Shown here piece by piece: positions 7,192 through 12,299 of a stretch of 12,299 nt of DNA (its first letter is position 1; each line of letters opens with the position of its first letter). The notes below the pieces were generated by a model that did not search any database, had not been told where the DNA came from, and saw only the letters and a list, made by a program, of their open reading frames with translations. Origin of the DNA: an uncultured Methylocystaceae bacterium (GTDB lineage Bacteria; Pseudomonadota; Alphaproteobacteria; Rhizobiales; Beijerinckiaceae); contig CAMFKC010000016.1 in NCBI GenBank assembly GCA_945956975.1, positions 1-12,299 on the forward strand, read 5' to 3'. The translations under genes and the position numbers were made by a program.

Positions 7192-8256
7192 ATGAGCGAC
7201 ACCGACTGGATCGTCGTGACGGACGAGGCGGCCCGCGCGGCGGCGCATGCAGCGCTGAGGGCGGCGGGATGCGACGAAGCCCACGCGCGCGCGACTGCGG
7301 CGGTTCTCGTGCGCGCCGAGCAAGACGGATGCGCCTCGCACGGGCTGTTCCGGCTCCCGGGCTTCGTCGCCGCCCTCAGATGCGGCAAGGCGACGGGCTG
7401 CGCCGCGCCGGATGTCACATATCTCGCGCCGGGCGTCGTGCGCGTGGACGGGAAGCGCGGCCTCTCCCCGTTCCCGACCGAGGTCGCGCGCCAGGAAATC
7501 GCGAAGCTCGCGCGCACGAACGGCATCGCGGCGGCGGCGATCAGCAACGTGCATCACTTCTCGGCGCTGTGGGTCGACATCGAGCCGCTGGTGGACCAGG
7601 GCCTCGGCGCGTTGGTCTGCACCGCCTACGTGCCCTTCGTCGCGCCCGCCGGCGCCGCGCAGCGCTTCTTCGGCACGAATGCGATGGCCTTCGGCTTTCC
7701 GACTGATGACGGAGGCTTGATCTTCGACCAGGCCTCCGCCGCCACGGCGCGCGGCGAATTGCAGATCGCCGCGCGCGACGGCAAGCCTGCGCCCGAGGGC
7801 GCGGGCGTGGGGCCGGATGGATTGCCTACACGCGATCCCGCGCAGATCCTGCTCGGCGCGCAATCGCCCTTCGGCGGGCACAAGGGGTCGTCCATCGCGC
7901 TGATGGTAGAGCTTCTCGCGGGCGTTCTCATCGGCCAGCCGACGAGCCCGGAGGCCGGGCGCGAAGAAGCGGCGCGCGGCGCCCTCGAAGATACGGGACC
8001 TCCCAACGGCGGCGTGCTGCTGATCGCCTTCGATCCGCAAAAATTCGGCGACGCCGAAGGCTGGCGGGCGCATGCGGCGTCGTTCTTCGCGGATCTGCGC
8101 GCCCTGCCCGGCGTGCGGCTGCCCGGCGACCGGCGAAAGGCCGAGCGGGCGCGCGTCGCGCGCGACGGCGTGCGGCTTCCGGCCGCGTTGTGGCGACAAG
8201 TCGTCGCGGCCGGCGCCGAAGCCGCTGGAGGAACCCGCCCGTATAATCGGGATTGA
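7192..8256 (+). CDS. Malate/L-lactate dehydrogenase-family oxidoreductase, delta1-piperideine-2-carboxylate reductase-like
   Basis: The protein belongs to the Ldh2 (malate/L-lactate/ureidoglycolate dehydrogenase) family, cytoplasmic NAD(P)H enzymes with an unusual fold. Visible family marks are S49-H-G51 followed by L-F-R-L-P, N119-V-H-H-F123, F160-G-T-N163, F178-D-Q-A-S and G228-G-H-K-G-S233. The phrase N-V-H-H-F-S-A-L-W and the A-P-A-G-A-A-Q-R-F-F-G-T-N region most resemble DpkA/LhpD-type delta1-piperideine-2-carboxylate / delta1-pyrroline-2-carboxylate reductases, which act in D-lysine, pipecolate and hydroxyproline breakdown. That sub-family call is from remembered sequences and is less sure than the family. 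Length (354 aa) is normal. The last 40 residues are Arg/Ala-rich and less conserved-looking. It starts a plus-strand run with cytochrome b561 42 bases downstream. No other lysine or proline catabolic gene is in the window. Confidence 0.85.
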   Translation: MSDTDWIVVTDEAARAAAHAALRAAGCDEAHARATAAVLVRAEQDGCASHGLFRLPGFVAALRCGKATGCAAPDVTYLAPGVVRVDGKRGLSPFPTEVARQEIAKLARTNGIAAAAISNVHHFSALWVDIEPLVDQGLGALVCTAYVPFVAPAGAAQRFFGTNAMAFGFPTDDGGLIFDQASAATARGELQIAARDGKPAPEGAGVGPDGLPTRDPAQILLGAQSPFGGHKGSSIALMVELLAGVLIGQPTSPEAGREEAARGALEDTGPPNGGVLLIAFDPQKFGDAEGWRAHAASFFADLRALPGVRLPGDRRKAERARVARDGVRLPAALWRQVVAAGAEAAGGTRPYNRD

Positions 8257-8298
8257 GGCCATGCAGCGCCTCGACGGCCCACGCGAAAGGACAGTTCA

Positions 8299-8844
8299 AT
8301 GCAGGTTTCCAGCATCGCGCCCCGCTACGATTCCATCGCGCGAAGCCTGCACTGGCTTTCGGCACTCCTGATCGTCATCAATTTCGTCGTGGGCCTGACG
8401 ATCGACGCGCCGCCCAAGAGTTTCTACCCAGCCTACCTCAACGCGCACGTGCTGATCGGCCTGGCCGTCCTGCTGCTGGCGGCTGCGCGGCTCGGCTGGC
8501 GCGCGCGCCATCCCGCCCCCGCCGCCCCGCCGGAAACCGGTTCGCTCTGGCGGCTCGCCATTCGCGTGGGACACGGCGCGCTGTACCTTTTGATGTTCGC
8601 CGTTCCGCTGATCGGCCTGGCCCCGCTCTTCACGCGTGGGCGCGGAATCGATCTCGGCCTGTTCCAGATCGCCTCGCCGCTCGCGCGCACGAAGGAATGG
8701 ATCGGGACCACGACCGAGATCCACGAGATCGCGGCATGGGCGCTGATCGCGCTCGCGGCCGGCCACGCGGCTGCCGCGCTCTACCATCAATATGCGCTGA
8801 AGGACGGCGTTCTGCTGCGCATGATGCCGGAGCCGCGCGCGTGA
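8299..8844 (+). CDS. Cytochrome b561
   Basis: A four-helix inner-membrane b-type cytochrome of 181 residues, the usual length of the bacterial CybB/YodB family that moves electrons between quinol and other carriers. It opens with the family hallmark Y10-D-S-I-A-R-S-L-H-W19. The spans lie at about 18-35, 48-66, 90-110 and 143-162. Candidate haem-ligand histidines are H18, H50, H142 and H156, with H92 also in a helix. The segment E140-I-H-E-I-A-A-W is typical of the last helix. AAGGA lies seven bases before the ATG, supporting this start. It follows the Ldh2-family gene by 42 bases with no evident terminator, so they are probably co-transcribed. A direct electron link between the two proteins is not shown. 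The electron donor and acceptor are unknown. Confidence 0.92.
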   Translation: MQVSSIAPRYDSIARSLHWLSALLIVINFVVGLTIDAPPKSFYPAYLNAHVLIGLAVLLLAAARLGWRARHPAPAAPPETGSLWRLAIRVGHGALYLLMFAVPLIGLAPLFTRGRGIDLGLFQIASPLARTKEWIGTTTEIHEIAAWALIALAAGHAAAALYHQYALKDGVLLRMMPEPRA

Positions 8845-8854
8845 CGCGGCGTCA
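8842..8854. promoter_or_regulatory. Perfect 6-bp inverted repeat at the cytochrome b561 stop codon
   Basis: TGACGC-G-GCGTCA is a perfect palindrome with a single central base, starting on the TGA stop of the cytochrome b561 gene and lying 55 bases before the next start codon. It could be a dimeric operator for the small gene downstream, but a six-base arm is also plausible by chance in GC-rich DNA. Confidence 0.25.
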
Positions 8855-8883
8855 ATACACGCTTCATTTACCATGATGCGCGA

Positions 8884-8905
8884 AAGTCCCCGCGAGGGGA
8901 GACTT
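8884..8905 (+). promoter_or_regulatory. Hairpin covering the ribosome binding site of the 82-aa gene
   Basis: AAGTCCCC (8884-8891) pairs with GGGG and ACTT (8896-8899 and 8902-8905) around a GCGA loop, with a two-base bulge. The GGGGAG that would serve as ribosome binding site for the ATG at 8910 lies in the downstream arm, so folding would hide it. This suggests possible translational control, but no test of stability was done. Confidence 0.35.
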
Positions 8906-8909
8906 GCGC

Positions 8910-9158
8910 ATGTTCGGGATCAGAGAGTTCGTTCGCGACACGAGAGGCGGCCTGGTAGAGCGCGTCGCGGTGATGGCCGGCGCGATTGCCCTCGCAAGCC
9001 TCGGCAGCGCGCATCTGCTCGATGTCGCCTCGCGCGATCCGAATTCCCGGCTCTACGCGCTCTTCAACAAGCCCGCCGTCGACTACACCGCGACCGGCAC
9101 GATCCAGAAACAGGCGGGCCGGGTCGCGCTCGACCCCTGCACAGGCCGCGCGAAGTAG
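8910..9158 (+). CDS. Small single-span membrane protein of unknown function (82 aa)
   Basis: I do not recognise this protein with certainty. A short charged N-terminus (F-G-I-R-E-F-V-R-D-T-R-G-G at 2-14) is followed by E17-R and one hydrophobic helix at about 19-38, then a polar tail of about 44 residues with one cysteine (C77). The pattern of charged stub, R-G, Glu, then a helix recalls TadE-like or Flp-pilin N-termini, but the Glu is one position off the classical prepilin place, so this is only a resemblance. I chose the ATG at 8910 over the in-frame TTG at 8904 because GGGGAG sits a normal distance before the ATG. The gene follows cytochrome b561 by 65 bases on the same strand and ends 31 bases before the convergent hydrolase gene. 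The protein-like composition supports a real gene. Confidence 0.65.
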   Translation: MFGIREFVRDTRGGLVERVAVMAGAIALASLGSAHLLDVASRDPNSRLYALFNKPAVDYTATGTIQKQAGRVALDPCTGRAK

Positions 9159-9189
9159 GACAGCGGCCAACTTTGCCCGACAGTCCGCG

Positions 9190-9885
9190 TCAGCCGGCCA
9201 GCCAGGCCTCCAGCGCTTCATTGACTGCTTCGGGCCGCTCCATCGTCGACATGTGCCCGCAATCGGGCACGATCGCCAAAGTCGCGCCGGCTATTCCATC
9301 CGCCATTTCGCGCGCCTTCGCAGGCGGCGTCAGTTGATCCTTGTCGCCGGTCAGCACCAGCGTCGGAACCTTGATCGCCGCGAGATCAGGGCGCGAATCC
9401 GCGCGGTTCATGATCGCCGTGCAATGGCGCAGGTAGACTTCCAGCCCGGTGTCGAGCGCCATGTGGCGCACATCGGCCTTCAGCTGGATATCGTTCAAGC
9501 GCGAGGGATGCACCAGTTGCGGCCATTGCAGTTCCGACAAGGCCTCCATCCCGCCTGTGCGCGCCGCTTCCATGCGCGCCAGACGATTGGCGCGCTGCGC
9601 ATCGCCCTCCGGCGTCGCCTGCGTATCGAGTAGCGCGAGTTTCAGAACGCGCTGCGGGGCCTGCCGCATCACCTCGAAGGACAGATAGCCGCCCATCGAC
9701 AGGCCGCACAGAAGGAATTGCGGCGGCGCCTGCGCCAGAATGTTCGCGGCAATCTCGGCCATCGTCGCGCCCTTGCTGTGATCGGCGATTCGACAGTCGA
9801 AACGGCCGGACAAAGCGGCGATCTGGTCCGACCAGAGATCGGCGGTGCAGGCGAGGCCGGGAATAAGAAGCAGAGGTGCGGACAT
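9190..9885 (-). CDS. Alpha/beta-fold hydrolase
   Basis: This is a cytoplasmic serine hydrolase of the alpha/beta fold, 231 residues, without signal peptide. The oxyanion-side loop L-I-P-G at 7-10, the nucleophile elbow G61-L-S63-M-G-G66, the acid D183 in T-G-D-K-D-Q-L-T-P, and the base H211 in D-C-G-H-M give a complete catalytic triad. The cap between about 90 and 150 is short and helical, with several Met, Arg and His residues. Members with this layout include esterases, enol-lactone hydrolases and related enzymes; the substrate cannot be read from the sequence. AAAAGGA about eight bases before the ATG at 9885 supports the start. It follows the METTL20-like methyltransferase gene by 45 bases on the same strand and is probably transcribed with it. 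It converges with the 82-aa gene. Confidence 0.9.
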   Translation of the reverse strand: MSAPLLLIPGLACTADLWSDQIAALSGRFDCRIADHSKGATMAEIAANILAQAPPQFLLCGLSMGGYLSFEVMRQAPQRVLKLALLDTQATPEGDAQRANRLARMEAARTGGMEALSELQWPQLVHPSRLNDIQLKADVRHMALDTGLEVYLRHCTAIMNRADSRPDLAAIKVPTLVLTGDKDQLTPPAKAREMADGIAGATLAIVPDCGHMSTMERPEAVNEALEAWLAG

Positions 9886-9930
9886 GCGGGATTCCTTTTG
9901 GACCTTTAGATCACGGCGCGCGCGACGCTG

Positions 9931-10608
9931 TCATCCCGCCTTCCTGAACGCATAGACGCGCGCACTGCCCTCCCCCGCGCCGCTCTCGCCGAAATCGCGC
10001 GCCGCATGTTCGGCGACAAGCTCGAGCCTGTCGAGCGGCAGAAACGCGCGGCCGGGATCGCCGATCAGCACATCCACGCCCATCAGCCGGCAGCGTTCGA
10101 GAAAGCTGGCCGTGCGTTGCGCGAGATCGCGGTCGTAGAAGAGATCGCCGACGAGCACGACGTCGACAGCCGGCGCGGCATCTTCGAGCAGATCTGCGTG
10201 CAAGGTTTGAACATCGACGCCATTGGCTTTTGCATTGACCTCGACGGCGGCCACAGCATCGGCGTCGGCGTCCACGGCGAGGGCATGGGCGGCGCCTGCC
10301 AGCATTGCGGCAATCGCGACAAGGCCAGACCCCGAGCCGAGATCGAGCACGCGGCGACCCGCCACCAGACGGGGACGGGCCAGGATGTGGCGCGCGAGCG
10401 CAAGCCCGCCCGCCCAGCACCAGGCCCAATAGGGATTGCGGCCCGCCACCAGCCGGCGCAAGCCGCTCCTCGGCGTGGCGGTGTGGATGCGAATGTCCGG
10501 AATACCCGGCGCTGGCTGCAAAGGCAGATTCGCGGCGATGAAGGCGCGGGCCACCGCGCGGCTTTCCTCATCGCCACCGACCGCGCTTTTCGTCGTGCTT
10601 GTCGCCAA
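9931..10608 (-). CDS. Class I SAM-dependent methyltransferase, METTL20 (ETF-beta lysine methyltransferase)-like
   Basis: A Rossmann-fold methyltransferase of 225 residues if it starts at the TTG at 10608. The SAM-binding motif I is L88-D-L-G-S-G-S-G95, followed by A-I-A-A and an acidic strand end V112-D-A-D. G154-D-L-F-Y-D159 and I182-G-D-P-G-R187 match closely what I recall of human METTL20/ETFBKMT (L-G-D-M-F-Y-D and V-L-I-G-D-P-G-R), which methylates lysines on the beta subunit of electron transfer flavoprotein; bacterial members are known in alphaproteobacteria. It may be annotated elsewhere as a PrmA-like or generic methyltransferase. Start choice: the frame is open to an ATG at 10704, but that stretch overlaps a likely promoter and looks unlike protein, whereas AAGGGA lies about nine bases before the TTG. 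The etfB gene is not in the window. Confidence 0.8.
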   Translation of the reverse strand: MATSTTKSAVGGDEESRAVARAFIAANLPLQPAPGIPDIRIHTATPRSGLRRLVAGRNPYWAWCWAGGLALARHILARPRLVAGRRVLDLGSGSGLVAIAAMLAGAAHALAVDADADAVAAVEVNAKANGVDVQTLHADLLEDAAPAVDVVLVGDLFYDRDLAQRTASFLERCRLMGVDVLIGDPGRAFLPLDRLELVAEHAARDFGESGAGEGSARVYAFRKAG

Positions 10609-10674
10609 TCCGATGTTTCCCTTGCCGCAACGCGCGTATTTCTGGCGTTTGCCGCCGCGCCCGCCCGTAATTCC

Positions 10675-10702
10675 TTGACTTTCCAGAATTTGAGCATATT
10701 GC
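10675..10702 (+). promoter_or_regulatory. Candidate sigma-70-type promoter for the rhlE-like gene
   Basis: TTGACT (10675-10680, five of six bases of the -35 consensus) is followed after 16 bases by TATTGC (10697-10702, a weak -10). The stretch is markedly more AT-rich than its surroundings and lies in the divergent region between the methyltransferase and helicase genes. It would give a 5' leader of about 140 bases before the ATG at 10852, in which I see no clear regulatory fold. Confidence 0.4.
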
Positions 10703-10851
10703 ATACGGGCGGAAGCGGGCAGATTCCTCTGGAGTCCCGACCTTAACGGCGCTGCAAGCGCTGTCGACGTTCCCGCCCTCCGGCAATCTGGCGCTTTTGT
10801 CGCGGCCTGCGCCTCTTATCCGACAGTCCGAAGCCGCGTTCAGGAAACTTA

Positions 10852-12252
10852 ATGCAATTCAATGAATTGGGCCTTTCCGCAAAGGTCCTCCAGGCGGTCG
10901 AAGCATCCGGCTATACGACCCCCACCCCCATTCAGGCCAAGGCGATACCCGAAGCGCTCGCCGGCCGTGACGTGCTCGGCATCGCGCAGACCGGCACCGG
11001 CAAGACAGCCGCCTTCACGCTCCCCATGCTCTCGCGCCTCGAACAGGGCCGCGCCCGCGCCCGGATGCCGCGCACGCTCATTCTCGAGCCGACGCGCGAA
11101 CTCGCCGCACAGGTGGAAGAGAGCTTCGCCAAATACGGCGCCAATCACAAACTCAACGTGGCGCTGCTGATCGGCGGCGTCTCGTTCGGCGACCAGGAAG
11201 CCAAGATCATGCGCGGCGCCGACGTGCTGATCGCGACGCCCGGCCGCCTGCTCGACTTCTTCGAGCGCGGCAAGCTGCTGCTGACCGGCATCGAGATCCT
11301 CGTGATCGACGAGGCCGACCGGATGCTCGACATGGGCTTCATCCCGGACATCGAGAAGATCTGCAAGCTGGTGCCCTTCACGCGCCAGACGCTATTCTTC
11401 TCGGCGACAATGCCGCCGGAAATTACGCGGCTGACGGAAGCCTTCCTGCACAATCCCGTGCGCGTCGAAGTCGCGCGCGCCGCCTCCACGGCGACCACCA
11501 TCACGCAGGGCCTCGTCGCCTCGCACGGCCACGCCGCCAAGCGCGAGACGCTGCGCCGGCTGATCCGCAGCGAAGAAAACCTCAAGAACGCGATCATCTT
11601 CTGCAATCGCAAGCGCGATGTCGCCATCCTCCACAAATCGCTCGCCAAGCATGGCTTCTCGGTCGGGGCGCTGCACGGCGACATGGACCAGCTTGCGCGC
11701 ATGGCCTCGCTCGAAGCGTTCAAGAACGGCGACGTGCAGCTGATCGTCTGTTCGGACGTCGCCGCGCGCGGCCTCGACATTCCCGACGTCAGCCATGTCT
11801 TCAATTTCGACGCGCCGACGCATTCGGAAGACTACGTCCATCGCATCGGCCGGACGGGCCGCGCCGGCAAGAGCGGCGTCGCCTACACGATCGTGACGGA
11901 CGACGACACGAAATACATCGACCAGATCGAGCGCCTGATCGCCAGGAAAATCGACTGGATCGGACCGCAGCTCAGCGAATTGCCGCCGGACGAAACGCCT
12001 CGCGAAATGCGCCGCGGACGTGAGGGCCGCGACGGCGACCGTCGCGGCGGACGGTCTGGATCGCGCAGCCGCGACCGCGGCCACGGCACGGGCCCGCGCG
12101 GACGCGACGTGCGCGCGCCCGGCGAGATCGAGGCTTCGCTCGAACCTTTCGACCCCAACGCCCAACCCACGGAAGCGGCCCCGCGCGAGGAGCGCGCCGC
12201 CTCCGACCGCCCTGCCCGTCGCGAGCGCGGGGAGCGCCGGCCGCGCGAGGAC
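10852..12252 (+). CDS. rhlE: DEAD-box ATP-dependent RNA helicase, RhlE type (3' end missing)
   Basis: An RNA-unwinding ATPase of the DEAD-box family, with a role in RNA turnover or ribosome assembly in the cytoplasm. All core motifs are present in order: Q-motif T-P-T-P-I-Q at 23-28, motif I A-Q-T-G-T-G-K-T at 45-52, P-T-R-E-L-A at 80-85, T-P-G-R at 129-132, D153-E-A-D156, S184-A-T186, F-C-N at 250-252, R-G-L-D-I-P at 306-311, and H-R-I-G-R-T-G-R at 330-337. After about 380 comes a low-complexity tail rich in Arg, Gly and Asp, as in RhlE-type proteins, likely for RNA binding. AGGAA precedes the ATG. Genuine sequence stops at residue 467 (base 12252); the remaining open frame to 12294 is adapter. 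The true C-terminus is therefore unknown. RhlE is favoured over other DEAD-box types from the compact N-terminus, though the exact paralogue is less certain. Confidence 0.92.
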
Positions 12253-12299
12253 CTGTCTCTTATACACATCTCCGAGCCCACGAGACGCTCATGAATCTC
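12253..12299 (+). other. Sequencing adapter left on the contig end (not genomic)
   Basis: CTGTCTCTTATACACATCT at 12253-12271 is the Nextera transposase mosaic end, followed by CCGAGCCCACGAGAC (12272-12286), the rest of the Read 2 adapter. Next comes GCTCATGA (12287-12294), which matches a Nextera i7 index as I recall (N714), then ATCTC (12295-12299), the first bases of the P7 sequence. All 47 bases are thus synthetic. Its translation (L-S-L-I-H-I-S-E-P-T-R-R-S) is a known false C-terminus in databases. Confidence 0.97.

Noticed and set aside
7081..8262. A 393-codon minus-strand frame opposite the Ldh2-family gene
   Set aside because: Low-complexity Arg/Ala composition; the plus strand has strong family motifs and a GGAGG ribosome binding site.
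10705..10851. Leader between the candidate promoter and the helicase start, considered as a cold-shock or riboswitch leader
   Set aside because: No extended stem, conserved box or U-run terminator was apparent by eye.
11392..12281. Minus-strand frames starting M-Y-K-R-Q and M-G-S-E-M-C-I-R-D-R near the contig end
   Set aside because: Their first residues are translated from the reverse complement of the sequencing adapter, and the rest is antisense to the helicase.
1..12299. Defence island, prophage, toxin-antitoxin, CRISPR or secretion cluster
   Set aside because: All sizeable genes fit housekeeping, glycosyltransferase, redox or unknown exported classes; no nuclease, integrase, transposase or repeat-spacer array is visible.

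Overview
The window is a GC-rich chromosomal contig end from an alphaproteobacterium, most likely in the Hyphomicrobiales (Rhizobiales). That placement is inferred from the rhizobial style of ParE, of the small dispersed palindromes and of the ETF-beta-type methyltransferase; no rRNA or other decisive marker is present. I see no CRISPR array, tRNA, rRNA, insertion sequence or phage gene. Gene order looks like ordinary core or semi-core chromosome.

Layout. Positions 1-90 hold a dispersed palindrome-type repeat. A minus-strand block runs from 4217 down to 91: two overlapping GT4 glycosyltransferases, a possible 53-residue small protein, and two exported proteins of unknown function joined by an ATGA overlap. 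Divergent from it on the plus strand is parE (topoisomerase IV subunit B). parE meets a minus-strand DUF4405 membrane cytochrome gene (6541-7032) head-on, and the gap between them carries two oppositely oriented copies of a rhizobial-type palindrome. A plus-strand cluster follows (7192-9158): an Ldh2-family dehydrogenase resembling delta1-piperideine-2-carboxylate reductase, a cytochrome b561, and an 82-residue membrane protein of unknown function. Next is a minus-strand pair (10608 to 9190): a METTL20-like methyltransferase, then an alpha/beta hydrolase. Divergent from this pair is an RhlE-type DEAD-box RNA helicase that runs to the contig end.

The last 47 bases (12253-12299) are not genomic. 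They match the Illumina Nextera transposase adapter, followed by an 8-base index and the start of the P7 sequence. The helicase is therefore truncated by the contig end, and its apparent last residues are adapter translation.

How the genes work together. The two glycosyltransferases probably act in one surface-polysaccharide or glycan pathway, but no polymerase, flippase or sugar-nucleotide gene is in view. The dehydrogenase lies between two genes for predicted b-type haem membrane cytochromes, which is suggestive but may be coincidence. The remaining genes are housekeeping (topoisomerase IV, RNA helicase) or stand alone. I did not find a convincing new multi-gene system. The points most worth following up are the adapter artefact, the bacterial METTL20-like enzyme, the covarying palindrome pair and the small or exported unknown proteins.
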